Part shown: piece after piece, positions 1 to 7,629 of the stretch
How positions within the stretch are numbered: the first letter of the stretch is position 1
How the letters are laid out: every line of letters begins with the position of its first letter
NCBI GenBank assembly: GCA_049589355.1
Contig: JBAWAP010000335.1
Coordinates: 1 to 12,434, forward strand
Reading direction: 5' to 3'
From: JBAWAP01 sp049589355
GTDB taxonomy: Bacteria > Chloroflexota > Anaerolineae > VGOG01
Length of the DNA: 12,434 bases
The notes under the pieces: model-generated
Seen by the model: the letters and a program-made list of their open reading frames with translations, nothing else
Told to the model about the DNA's origin: nothing
Databases searched by the model: none
Translations under genes and position numbers: made by a program

Positions 1-2914
1 ACTCTACGCCGGGGAGCAAGCCGACCAGGTAGAGATCGCCATCACCGAGTACAACCTCCACGTGTCGGAGAGACATTCCCCCACACCCCACTACGGCATG
101 TCGCTGGATCAGGGGCTCTTCGTGGCCGACATGGTGCGGACCATGATCGAGCTGGGCGTTCCTTTGGGCGACCTGCATTGCCTGATCAGCAAGTATGAGG
201 GCGAAGGGTGGGGCAACACGGCAGTGCTGAGCCCGTACCCGCAGCTCATCCCCCGCACGGCCGCCTACGTCTTGCAGCTCTTCAATCAGCACTTTGCCCC
301 AGTGCGGGTGGAGAGCCAAGTGGAAGGCGCGCCGCTGCTCACCGGCTCCCTGCCAGCGCTGGAGGTAGTGGCCAGCACCGACGAGACGGGTGACCGGCTG
401 ACCCTGCTGGCCATCAACAAGGAGACGACGGCGACCATCACTGCTACCATCGCCATCAGCGGCTTTACCCCAGCGGCTACGGCCAGAATGTGGACCCTGA
501 ACGGGCCAGACATCGCCGCTTTCAACGATGTGGGCCACCCGACTGACGTGACCATCACCGACTCTGCCATCGCCGACGCCGCCGAGCACTTCATCTACCC
601 CTTCCCAGCCCACTCAGTGACGCTAATCGAACTCCTCGCTAATTCGTCCCAGCCCACACCGACACCAACGGCTACCCCAAGCTCGACGCCTACCCCCACG
701 CCTACCTGCACACCCACACCGACGCTCACCGCTACACCCCGTTCTCGGCTCTACTTGCCGCTGATACTGAAGGACTACACCCCGGCCACGCCGACTCCCA
801 CACCAACTCCCACGTCCACCCCCACGCCATCGGCGGAGGGCATTGTCCTGGCCGACCTGCCCGGCGGGCTGGAGTTGGTCTCGGCGCCGATGACTCTCTC
901 CCTGACTGTCGGCCACGTGGCCTACCTGCCAGTCGAGGTGCAAAACTACCATCGGCCCATCACCGTCAGCGCGCAAACCCTGATCCACACCTACGTGAAC
1001 GACCTGACGCCCGCTGAGCCGGGTGACTCACCGCCCTTCGTTGTGGGCACATTGGAGGCGCACCAGGGTGAGCTCAGGCTGCAGACCCTCAGGATGCGCT
1101 CTCATCTGCTCACCCTGAGCTTCAGCGTGGAAGAAACCCGTTTTCTGGGAGAAAACGGGTTTCTGGGACGAGCCGGGGATGTGGTCAGCACGACTCTCAC
1201 CTTGAATCCTGTCATCCAGCCCCACATGCCCCTCTTCGGCACCCATCCTGACACGCCAGCCTTCAGCGGGCTGGCCCAGCCGTTCATCCGGGTCTGGGGA
1301 CCTGATTGTACTCCTTGCCCTACGACCCCCGGCGATCCGCCCGGCAGCACACGCGACCTCGCCTGCGCCAAGCAACTGAATGACTCCTGTCGCTGCCACC
1401 CCTTCCAGGAAGTCTTCGATCCTGAGGTGGACGCCCGCGTCCGCCGGCGGGCGCCAGAGTTGCAGCGCTACGCCTTCCAGTTCGTGCGCGGCGCGGGCGG
1501 GTGGGGCAGTGTCCAGCACGCACCGGGGCAGTATCTTTGGGACGGGCTGGACTGGCTGTTCGATGGCCTCTCCCCGCAAGAGCGCGACTACTCACCGCTA
1601 CCCAGCGGGGTCATGGACGGCAACTTCGGCTGGATGACCTGCCCGGAGTACACCAACCCCGACGGCTCCGTTGGCTTCTTCGATCCGGACAACGCCTACC
1701 TGGTGGAGCAGTACCGCGCCAACATCCGGACGCAGACCGAGCGCTACGCCCCAGAGCTGCGCTACATCGAGCTATCCAACGAGCCGGCTGCCGAGTTCTA
1801 CCTGTGCCCCTGCATCGCGCCTGGCGGGACCTGTAACGCGACCAGCGGCCCCAACCAGCCGGCCTGTCTGCTGGGCCCTAACTCGCCCGAGTTCGTGGCC
1901 ACCTACGGCGACCTGCTCTTCACCGCCGCCGATGCGGCCGCGGAAGAGATGGCCGCGGCCAACCCGGACGCGCTGATGATCACCGGTGCATTGGACCTGC
2001 CGCCCAACGACTTCGGCCTGTCCCTCACCACGGCGTACATGATCACCCGCAGCCTGTTGACCCACGACAACGTGGCCATCGGCATCCACCAGTATCCCTA
2101 CCTCAACCCACCCAACTGGATCTCGCCGACCCTAAACTGCGCCTACTATCAGATGCCCGGCAATCCCTACTGGCTGCCCCCCGGCTGCGAGACCGCCCCG
2201 CCCTTCGAGGACTACGTCACCCCCGCTGGCCGGCCGATCCCCGCCCGCTACACCTGGCGGCAGTTCGACGAGCGAGTGGATGTCAGTAACCTGCTGCACG
2301 ACGCCGAGGCGTTGGGCGTACTGGATCGCATCTACTTCCTCGACACCGAGCTGCACGCCGGCTGGCACGATAGCGACCCCACCACCACGCCGGCCCGCGA
2401 GGCCCTGGCCGGCCTGCGCATCGGGAGCATCAACACCCACCAGCGCGTCCTGGGCAGCGAGTTCATCTTCGCCCCCGCCGACCCGACGCCCTACAACCTG
2501 CTGGTGAAACACCTGGCCGGGGCGACGCCGGTCTACGCCTGGGACGCGCCATTGATGGATGCCGATTACTCTGGCATGGTCTACAAACTCTTCACCCGCG
2601 GTGACGAGGACATCATCGCCCTGTGGAGCAATGCCGAAGAGTACCAGCAATTAGTTCTCACGCTCACGGCTGAGCCCACGCAGTTCAAACAGGTCACGCT
2701 GACCAGTTTTGATGCCGTGCTGCCTCGCGCCGACGAGCCGGAGCGGCTGGCCATCTTCACCGAGAATAAAAGTGCACCCCCTGAATCCATCCTGGTTCGA
2801 CCTATCAAGCAGTTCTACTTCCTCTCGGTGATCAGCGATCGGCCGGGCTTTGGGTGGTTGTCTGGGCTGAGGAGTGAGGCTGGATCAATGGGGAACGATA
2901 TCTCAGCGAAGTGA
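1..2914 (+). CDS. Secreted glycoside hydrolase, two glycosidase-like modules joined by a Thr/Pro linker (5' end cut by window edge)
   Basis: The frame is open from base 2, so the gene starts outside the window; GTG at 62 is only the first in-window start codon. Residues are numbered from it. Just upstream, ITEYN (Glu codon 47-49) fits the catalytic nucleophile strand of an arabinofuranosidase-type TIM barrel. Residues to about 190 look like the barrel end plus the beta-sandwich typical of GH51-like enzymes. A Thr/Pro linker (about 197-258) contains RLYLPLILKDY (229-239). The rest looks like a second barrel: ELSNEP (Glu574, acid/base candidate) and FLDTELHAGW (Glu763, nucleophile candidate), then a beta-rich tail ending with VLVRP-like sequence. 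Several Cys residues (TPCP, SCRC, LCPC) suit an exported protein. The substrate is probably plant or microbial polysaccharide, but the exact GH family of module two is not recognised. A 33 bp perfect hairpin lies in frame at 1132-1164. The modules are inferred from motifs only. Confidence 0.75.
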   Translation, partial: LYAGEQADQVEIAITEYNLHVSERHSPTPHYGMSLDQGLFVADMVRTMIELGVPLGDLHCLISKYEGEGWGNTAVLSPYPQLIPRTAAYVLQLFNQHFAPVRVESQVEGAPLLTGSLPALEVVASTDETGDRLTLLAINKETTATITATIAISGFTPAATARMWTLNGPDIAAFNDVGHPTDVTITDSAIADAAEHFIYPFPAHSVTLIELLANSSQPTPTPTATPSSTPTPTPTCTPTPTLTATPRSRLYLPLILKDYTPATPTPTPTPTSTPTPSAEGIVLADLPGGLELVSAPMTLSLTVGHVAYLPVEVQNYHRPITVSAQTLIHTYVNDLTPAEPGDSPPFVVGTLEAHQGELRLQTLRMRSHLLTLSFSVEETRFLGENGFLGRAGDVVSTTLTLNPVIQPHMPLFGTHPDTPAFSGLAQPFIRVWGPDCTPCPTTPGDPPGSTRDLACAKQLNDSCRCHPFQEVFDPEVDARVRRRAPELQRYAFQFVRGAGGWGSVQHAPGQYLWDGLDWLFDGLSPQERDYSPLPSGVMDGNFGWMTCPEYTNPDGSVGFFDPDNAYLVEQYRANIRTQTERYAPELRYIELSNEPAAEFYLCPCIAPGGTCNATSGPNQPACLLGPNSPEFVATYGDLLFTAADAAAEEMAAANPDALMITGALDLPPNDFGLSLTTAYMITRSLLTHDNVAIGIHQYPYLNPPNWISPTLNCAYYQMPGNPYWLPPGCETAPPFEDYVTPAGRPIPARYTWRQFDERVDVSNLLHDAEALGVLDRIYFLDTELHAGWHDSDPTTTPAREALAGLRIGSINTHQRVLGSEFIFAPADPTPYNLLVKHLAGATPVYAWDAPLMDADYSGMVYKLFTRGDEDIIALWSNAEEYQQLVLTLTAEPTQFKQVTLTSFDAVLPRADEPERLAIFTENKSAPPESILVRPIKQFYFLSVISDRPGFGWLSGLRSEAGSMGNDISAK
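650..838 (+). repeat. Low-complexity Thr/Pro linker coding repeat
   Basis: The DNA repeats short units rich in CCNAC(A/G/C) that encode Pro-Thr dipeptides on both sides of the RLYLPLILKDY segment. It is a flexible spacer between two modules of the secreted enzyme. In Chloroflexota proteins such a linker plus a YLPL motif is usually near the C terminus (family knowledge), so its central position is odd. Confidence 0.85.
1132..1164. repeat. Perfect 33 bp hairpin inserted in frame in the glycosidase gene
   Basis: Arms AGAAACCCGTTTTCT (1132-1146) and AGAAAACGGGTTTCT (1150-1164) are exact reverse complements around a 3-base GGG loop. The length is 11 codons, and it adds the residues RFLGENGFLG to the protein. 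Removing exactly these 33 bases keeps the frame and gives a smooth FSVEGRAGDVV reading, which fits a short palindromic element that moved into the gene. Confidence 0.8.
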
Positions 2915-2965
2915 GAATGAGACATACAAACCGAAGTTTGTGAATGGAAACGAGAAGAACTCTAC
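2911..2965 (+). repeat. Diverged direct repeat, copy 1
   Basis: This 55-base stretch aligns with 3915-3970 at about 47 of 56 positions with one gap. It shares ACAAACCGAAG-like and GAGAAGA(A/G)CTCTAC blocks. It begins inside the last codons of the glycosidase gene and ends at the A-tract of the toxin-antitoxin terminator, so the two copies bracket the PIN module. Confidence 0.7.
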
Positions 2966-3005
2966 AAAAAAGCGGAGCGGGCACAGCCTTGGGGGGCTCG
3001 CCCGC
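2966..3005 (-). terminator. Rho-independent terminator of the PIN toxin-antitoxin operon
   Basis: Read on the minus strand, the stem GCGGGC (3005-3000) with GCCCGC (2982-2977) continues inward, past small bulges, into an AGCC/GGCT pairing around a 6-base loop. After a short TCCGC spacer comes a run of six T (complement of A 2966-2971). It lies 46 bases beyond the toxin stop codon, as expected for the end of that operon. The facing glycosidase gene has no T-run of its own here. Confidence 0.7.
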
Positions 3006-3050
3006 GCCCTTCATTGGTCAGAAATTGGCCGACCGATAACGCCTTGTCCC

Positions 3051-3512
3051 TCAGTAGTCGTTTGGGTTCTCTGCGGGAAGTCCCTCCGCTTTAGCAGCTT
3101 TGTTCAGTGGGTCATCAGCGCAGACAAATGTAATGGTCGAAAGCGACAGAGCAGCCCGTGCGGCTTGCAACTCAAGTGCAGCAGCCAGTTGAACAGCATC
3201 GTACCCACGCAAACCGTGCTTTTCGGCCAATGTCATCGCCAGGTCAATCAGTTGTTCAGTTACTTCTACGATCTGATAGTGGTTGCGAAGGTCGGCCTTG
3301 AACTGTGTCGCGGCAGCCTGAGCATCAGCCACGGCCAGCGTACCCATCCGTGTCCTCCGAAACAGTGCGGCAATAATCTCTGCACCACTGATACGAACTG
3401 TGTATAATGTGTGACCTGCGCCAAGTGCGCATAAACGCCTTATCCAATCTGTGCCTGTTTCGGCAACGTACCGTTTGACGAGCGCGCTACTGTCAAAGTA
3501 GTAGTGCCCCAT
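3051..3512 (-). CDS. VapC-like PIN-domain ribonuclease toxin
   Basis: This 153-residue protein has the normal length for a single PIN domain. The acidic metal-binding set is visible: Asp7 in YYFDSSALVKRY, Glu45 in SGAEIIAAL, Asp105 in GYDAVQLAAAL and Asp133/Asp134 in FVCADDPL. PIN toxins cut RNA, often tRNA, in the cytoplasm with Mg2+ or Mn2+ (family knowledge). The start ATG (3512-3510) shares its A with the TAA stop of the upstream antitoxin gene (TAATG), so the two are translationally coupled. This order, antitoxin first, is usual for VapBC operons. A hairpin with a T-run follows the stop. All key residues are present, so the enzyme is probably active; its RNA target cannot be read from the sequence. 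Confidence 0.9.
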   Translation of the reverse strand: MGHYYFDSSALVKRYVAETGTDWIRRLCALGAGHTLYTVRISGAEIIAALFRRTRMGTLAVADAQAAATQFKADLRNHYQIVEVTEQLIDLAMTLAEKHGLRGYDAVQLAAALELQAARAALSLSTITFVCADDPLNKAAKAEGLPAENPNDY

Positions 3513-3766
3513 TAGCGCCGTTCCTCAATGATAGTTTGGGAGATGGGCGTGCCGGTCACGCGAATGGGTTCGAAAGGTTGTTCGCTTGTGGGTTGGGAGC
3601 GAACTTCTTTGATAAGTCCCTGGTCAATGAGTCTTTGCCAGTAGACCCTCTCCGTATCTATGGGCTCTTCTGCAATCAACACCTCAACCGTTGTGTGAGG
3701 GGGAATTGGCAGTGGTTCGAGCAACACAACCTTTGTACCGTCGTAGACCCCTTTTACTCTCAACAT
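3512..3766 (-). CDS. Antitoxin of the PIN pair, AF2212/DUF104-like
   Basis: This 84-residue protein starts with VKGVYDGTKVVLLEPLPIPP, which matches the short beta-rich N terminus of AF2212-type antitoxins (a VxAxYdG...L.PL pattern). It ends with PIRVTGTPISQTIIEERR, a tail often seen in antitoxins next to PIN toxins; this tail probably binds and blocks the toxin. GGGAGG lies five bases before the ATG and supports the start. Upstream, on the minus strand, GGGTAAAGGGTAAGGTA (complement of 3782-3798) holds a 7 bp tandem repeat, a possible operator for autoregulation by the complex. The family assignment rests on pattern recognition and the toxin neighbour. Confidence 0.85.
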   Translation of the reverse strand: MLRVKGVYDGTKVVLLEPLPIPPHTTVEVLIAEEPIDTERVYWQRLIDQGLIKEVRSQPTSEQPFEPIRVTGTPISQTIIEERR

Positions 3767-3914
3767 ATATGCCTCCCAAAGTACCTTACCCTTTACCCTG
3801 ATTGAGCTGCTTCAGGTATACGCTTGATGACTCTGCTACTGTAACGTCGAATTCAGTGTACCACAAAAGAAGCCAAACGTCAAGCAGCAATTAAGAGGCC
3901 CTTAGTTGGTCGTA

Positions 3915-3970
3915 GTAAGAATGAGAGATGCAAACCGAAGCTTTGGGGATTGAAATGAGAAGAGCTCTAC
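3915..3970 (+). repeat. Diverged direct repeat, copy 2
   Basis: This is the partner of 2911-2965, about 1 kb downstream in the same orientation. It ends 28 bases before the first usable start codon of the DUF2723 gene. In both copies the 3' half can be read as a short coding stretch containing EELY. In this copy a one-base difference and a TGA break that reading, so it may be a worn 5' end of a gene rather than a regulatory element. Confidence 0.65.
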
Positions 3971-3998
3971 GAACTCGCTGGCTGGACCCTGCTATTGC

Positions 3999-5696
3999 TT
4001 GGCCGCCTTCGCCCTGGCTCTGGCCGTGTACAACGCCACCTTGACCCCCAGCCTCTCCTACAAGAGCGCCGATGGGAACGAGCTGGCTACAGTATGCTAC
4101 ACTCTGGGCCTGGCCCACTCTACGGGCTATCCTCTCTACACCTGGCTTGGCAAGCTCTTCACCTTCATTCCCGTAGGCGACATAGCCCACCGGGTCAACC
4201 TGATGTCGGCGGTTCTGGGGGCAGCAGGGGTGGCGCTGCTATATCTGATCATGCTGACCATCACCAAGTGCCGTCTGCCTTCGGTTTTCACGGCCCTGCT
4301 CTTCGCCTTCTCCCTCACCTTCTGGTCGCAGGCTGTGCTCGCTGAGGTCTACGCGCCCAACGTATTCCTGATCGCCCTCACTGTGTGGCTCCTGCTGAGG
4401 TGGGAGGAAAGACGCAGTGCGGCCTGCTTATTGCTTGCTGCCCTCGTTTTCGGCCTCAGCCTGGGCACCCACTTGTCAAACCTGGGCTTTGCCCTGGCTT
4501 TCGTCATCTACGTTCTACTGGTTGACTGGCGGGTACTGAAGAGGCCAGCGATGGTAGCAGGAGCCTTGGCCCTTTTCCTCTTGGGTTGCTTGCAGTTCCT
4601 CTGGCTGCCCTACAAGGCCTCGACTCTCAACGACGCCTTTATGCTCCGCAACGCTCCTCGCACTTTACAGAGCATCTACCGCTACACCTTGGGTGCTTTC
4701 CCGGGGTTTAAGTTCGCCTTCCCCCTCCAGGCCATCCCCGACCGCATCGTTCTCTACCTGGAACTCCTGCGCCAGAACTTTGGCCTGGTTGGCATTCTGC
4801 TCGGCGTCTACGGGATGTGGGAGATGCTCTTCCGCCACACCAAGAAGTTCTATCTCTTCATCACCATGTATTTGGTCCACGTTTTCTTCTTTGTTCAATA
4901 TCGCGTCTTCGACCTGGATGTCTTCTTCATCCCAGCGCACTTCATCTATGTGATCTTCATCGGGTACGGAGTATATCGGCTGGTCAAGTACGTTCGTGTT
5001 TTATTAAACCTAAGAAACCAGGTTTTTGGAACCCTCTGTATCCAAGTCGCGCGCAATTGTGGGAACTTTCGAGATTCCGAAAGGCCTTGTGGAGCGGAAA
5101 AACCTGGTTTCTCTAGCCTTGGAGAGAAGCTGTGGCAGGGAGCGTTGAACGTCGGGTTGGCCGTGCTTCTCTGCTTGCCCATCGCCGGGGAAGTGCGGGC
5201 CAACTACGAGAGGAACAACTATTCTGATGAGACGGCGATCAACGATTTCTACGAGAACGTCTTCGAGATCTTGCCGGAGGGAAGCGTCCTCCTCGGCCGG
5301 AGCGGTGTCTTCGGCTACGATATGTTCTACTTCCGCCTGGTCTACAACCTGCGCCCCGACGTTTTGATGCCCCACCTCACCAATCCCCGGCCAAGGCCAG
5401 AAGATGTGAGGGGACGTCAAATCTACACTACGATGCGCCTGGATTCCCCCCAGGCTGGCCGCGGGCCCTGGGCTCTCCCACCTGGCCTGGTGGAATCCGA
5501 CGCCTGGCACATCCCCGTTCTCATGGGCCAGAGCGACGGCGCAATACCCGGCGGCAGGGGACAGGATCTGGTCCTCTACCGGGTCAGCGCAGAGCCGCCG
5601 GAGTTGGTGGTGAGACCTGCCCTGAGCCAAAGGGGAAGCGGAGCCGGAATCTCAGATCGGTCAGCAGTTGGGTGGACTGGAACTGGTAGGCTATGA
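3999..5696 (+). CDS. DUF2723 polytopic membrane protein (glycosyltransferase-like), probably damaged at both ends
   Basis: The N-terminal block (ADGNELATVCYTLGLAHSTGYPLYTWLGKLFTFIPVGDIAHRVNLMSA, split here only for naming) is the DUF2723 signature: Asp25/Glu28 in ADGNEL, then the HSTGYPLY and HRVNLMSA motifs. Many hydrophobic helices follow to about residue 405, then a soluble part with LLGRSGVFGYDMFYF. Related proteins are thought to be lipid-linked sugar transferases of the GT-C fold; this is family knowledge. The TTG start at 3999 falls inside the first helix. The preceding bases read LAGWTLLLL in another frame, which suggests an N-terminal frameshift or truncation. Residues 339-372 come from a 100 bp inverted-repeat element between two parts of the protein. 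The frame ends at 5696, but the expected C-terminal domain continues in frame 1. It is probably a pseudogene or contains assembly errors. Confidence 0.75.
   Translation: MAAFALALAVYNATLTPSLSYKSADGNELATVCYTLGLAHSTGYPLYTWLGKLFTFIPVGDIAHRVNLMSAVLGAAGVALLYLIMLTITKCRLPSVFTALLFAFSLTFWSQAVLAEVYAPNVFLIALTVWLLLRWEERRSAACLLLAALVFGLSLGTHLSNLGFALAFVIYVLLVDWRVLKRPAMVAGALALFLLGCLQFLWLPYKASTLNDAFMLRNAPRTLQSIYRYTLGAFPGFKFAFPLQAIPDRIVLYLELLRQNFGLVGILLGVYGMWEMLFRHTKKFYLFITMYLVHVFFFVQYRVFDLDVFFIPAHFIYVIFIGYGVYRLVKYVRVLLNLRNQVFGTLCIQVARNCGNFRDSERPCGAEKPGFSSLGEKLWQGALNVGLAVLLCLPIAGEVRANYERNNYSDETAINDFYENVFEILPEGSVLLGRSGVFGYDMFYFRLVYNLRPDVLMPHLTNPRPRPEDVRGRQIYTTMRLDSPQAGRGPWALPPGLVESDAWHIPVLMGQSDGAIPGGRGQDLVLYRVSAEPPELVVRPALSQRGSGAGISDRSAVGWTGTGRL
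5010..5115. mobile_element. MITE-like 100 bp element with perfect 15 bp inverted ends
   Basis: AGAAACCAGGTTTTT (5013-5027) and AAAAACCTGGTTTCT (5098-5112) are exact reverse complements, and each is nearly palindromic itself. CTA occurs directly outside both ends (5010-5012, 5113-5115), like a 3 bp target duplication. Inside is a second small hairpin, CTTTCG/CGAAAG (5066-5071, 5078-5083). There is no room for a transposase, so movement would need an enzyme from elsewhere. It is translated as part of the DUF2723 protein. Exact removal with one CTA (103 bases) would shift the frame by one, so a compensating indel or different borders must be assumed. Confidence 0.6.
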
Positions 5697-5866
5697 CCTG
5701 GAAGGTGAGGAGGTAAGCCGTGGCGGATACCTGCACCTGACCTTCTAAGGAGGTCAGCCTGGCCAATCTCCGACGCAACATGCCTGTCGCTGTCTTCGGC
5801 CAGTTCAGCGACGACGGTCGCACCCTCGTGGCCAGCGTGATCGTCATATTGCCGCCGAGGACGTGA
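5656..5866 (+). pseudogene. Frameshifted C-terminal domain remnant of the DUF2723 gene
   Basis: Frame 1 from 5656 reads IGQQLGGLELVGYDLEGEEV then a GGYLHLTF ending and TAA at 5746-5748. This matches the usual LVGYDL...GG.L.LT.YWR start of the beta-rich C-terminal domain found in such proteins. From about 5759 another frame reads MPVAVFGQFSDDGRTLVAS and stops at 5864. At least two frame changes separate these parts from the main frame, and the rest of the domain is missing. It explains most of the space between the DUF2723 stop and the next promoter. Confidence 0.55.
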
Positions 5867-5890
5867 AATCAGCTATACCACTCTCCTGGT

Positions 5891-5919
5891 TTGACAAAAC
5901 CGCCCCTTAGCCTTATTAT
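5891..5919 (+). promoter_or_regulatory. Sigma70-type promoter of the HlyD-like gene
   Basis: TTGACA (5891-5896) is a perfect -35 box. A 17-base spacer leads to TATTAT (5914-5919), five of six matches to the -10 consensus. Transcription would begin near 5926, about 30 bases before the ATG. It is the clearest promoter in the window. Confidence 0.75.
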
Positions 5920-5955
5920 TAGAACGCTGTCAGCGGACCTCCAGGGAGAGATTCG

Positions 5956-7617
5956 ATGAAACGAAAGCTTGGTATCACCGCGATTGTTGTGGCCTTCATC
6001 GCCAGCGCAGTAGGAATCGGCTGGCTCTACTTTCGCCTTAACCCGGCTGCCTGGGATGAGTTCGTGGCCGAGATGCGAGGCGAGACGACGAGCAGCGCCG
6101 CCCCGCGCTTGCTGAAGCGTCCAGCAGGTAGGTCGGGGGGATTATTCGCCTCCGGCACCATTGAGGCCGAGGAGGTGACGGTTGCGGCCGAGACAGGCGG
6201 GCGCATCGTCGCCCTGCTGGCCGATGAGGGAGACGAGGTTGCGGCTGGCGACGTGCTGGTCAAGCTGGATCAGACGATGCTGCTGGCCCAGCGGGAGCAG
6301 GCCGAGGCCGCTGTAGCCCAGGCACAGGCGGCGCTGGACGCAGCACAGGCGCAACTGGCCATGGCCCAGGCCGGCGCGCGCCCCGAAGAGATTGCCGTCG
6401 CTGAGGGAGCAGTGGCCGGGGCGCAAGCCGCTCTGGACGTGGCTCAGGTACAACGGGCCACAGCCGGGGGGCAACTCCGAGCCGCTGAGGCTGCCCTGGC
6501 CATCGCTGAGGCACAGGTCACGGCTGCCCAGGCGGGCCTCGACAGGGCTGAGGCGCAACTGGCCCAGGTTCGGGCAGGGCCTACTGAAGATGACATTGCT
6601 ATCGCCCAGAGTGCTGTGGATAGCGCCCAGGCCCAGTTGGAACAATTGCAGGCTGGCCCGGACGAGCAATCGGTGGAGATTGCCAAACTGAACTGGGACT
6701 TGGCCCGTAACGCCCTGTGGCAGGCACAACTGCAGCGGGATGCGACGAAAGGCGTTCCTGGAGTTCCAGGCTACCAAAAAGACCTGGTTGATGCGGCAGT
6801 TGGGGCGGCAGAGATCTCGGTTCACATCGCTCAGTTACAGCACGAGTTGGCGGCCAAAGGTGCGACCGGCGAACAGATTCGCATCGCCCAGGCGGCGGTG
6901 CGTCAGGCACAGGCTCAGGTGGATAAGGTCAAGGCCGGCGCTCGTCCCGAGGAGGTAGACATGGCTCAGGCTGGGGTGGATGCCGCCGAAGCGCAACTGG
7001 CCCAGGCCAGGGCAGGCGTAGACGCGGCGGAAGCCAACGTGGACACAGCCCAAGCTGGCGTAGATGCAGCCCAGGCGGGCGTGGACGCAGCCCAGGCCCA
7101 ACTTGATCAGGCCCAGGCGTCTCTCGAATTGCTAAAGGCAGGCGCTCGGCCTGAAGAGATCTCGCTGGTGGAAGCCAACGTCGCCCAGGCTGAGGCTGCG
7201 CTGGCCAACGCCGAGGCAGCGCTGAAAGCAGTGAACGTTCAACTGGAGCGCATGACGCTGGCTGCCCCGGTGGGCAGCATCGTCGTCGAGCGGCTGGTAC
7301 ATACCGGCGAACTGGCCGCTCCCGGCGCGTCGGTGCTGACCCTGGCCAACCTGGACGAGGTGACGCTGACCGTCTACGTGCCGGAGGCCGACCTGGGGCG
7401 GGTATGGCTGGGCCAGACAGTGGAAGTCAGGGTGGATGCCTACGAGGACGCCTTCATTGGCCAGGTTTCCCACATCGCATCCCGCGCCGAGTTCACGCCC
7501 AAGAACGTGCAGACTCAAGAGGAGCGGGTGCACATGGTCTTCGCCGTCCAGATCCGACTGGACAACCCCGACCATCGTTTGAAGCCCGGCATGCCGGCCG
7601 ACGCGACTTTTCAGTGA
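5956..7617 (+). CDS. HlyD-family membrane fusion (adaptor) protein
   Basis: This 553-residue protein has one N-terminal membrane helix (about 7-26), then a biotinyl/lipoyl half-domain (GTIEAEEVTVAAETGGRI, about 67-105). A very long Ala/Gln-rich coiled coil (about 108-430) contains five AG(A/P)..PE(E/D)-type repeat starts. It ends with the second lipoyl half and beta-barrel (LAAPVGSIV...GELAAPG, EFTPKNVQTQEERV, LKPGMPADATF), the pattern of YbhG/EmrA-like adaptors. Such proteins link an inner-membrane ABC or MFS pump to the outside. AGGGAGAG at 5943-5950 supports the ATG, and a good promoter lies just upstream. The usual ABC ATPase and permease genes are absent downstream, where only relics remain. 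The coiled coil is longer than in most relatives and includes 21-base tandem units (AGVDAAQ) near 7015-7110, a likely site of repeat expansion. The transported substrate is unknown. Confidence 0.9.
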   Translation: MKRKLGITAIVVAFIASAVGIGWLYFRLNPAAWDEFVAEMRGETTSSAAPRLLKRPAGRSGGLFASGTIEAEEVTVAAETGGRIVALLADEGDEVAAGDVLVKLDQTMLLAQREQAEAAVAQAQAALDAAQAQLAMAQAGARPEEIAVAEGAVAGAQAALDVAQVQRATAGGQLRAAEAALAIAEAQVTAAQAGLDRAEAQLAQVRAGPTEDDIAIAQSAVDSAQAQLEQLQAGPDEQSVEIAKLNWDLARNALWQAQLQRDATKGVPGVPGYQKDLVDAAVGAAEISVHIAQLQHELAAKGATGEQIRIAQAAVRQAQAQVDKVKAGARPEEVDMAQAGVDAAEAQLAQARAGVDAAEANVDTAQAGVDAAQAGVDAAQAQLDQAQASLELLKAGARPEEISLVEANVAQAEAALANAEAALKAVNVQLERMTLAAPVGSIVVERLVHTGELAAPGASVLTLANLDEVTLTVYVPEADLGRVWLGQTVEVRVDAYEDAFIGQVSHIASRAEFTPKNVQTQEERVHMVFAVQIRLDNPDHRLKPGMPADATFQ

Positions 7618-7629
7618 GAGACACGGAGG

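Noticed and set aside
650..838. Short tandem units as a CRISPR array or minisatellite
   Set aside because: The units are dipeptide-coding and in frame with no spacers; it is a protein linker.
3767..3998. Promoters for the divergent antitoxin and DUF2723 genes
   Set aside because: Candidate boxes (for example TACAGT and TATACC on the minus strand) have poor -35 partners, so none is reported as a feature.
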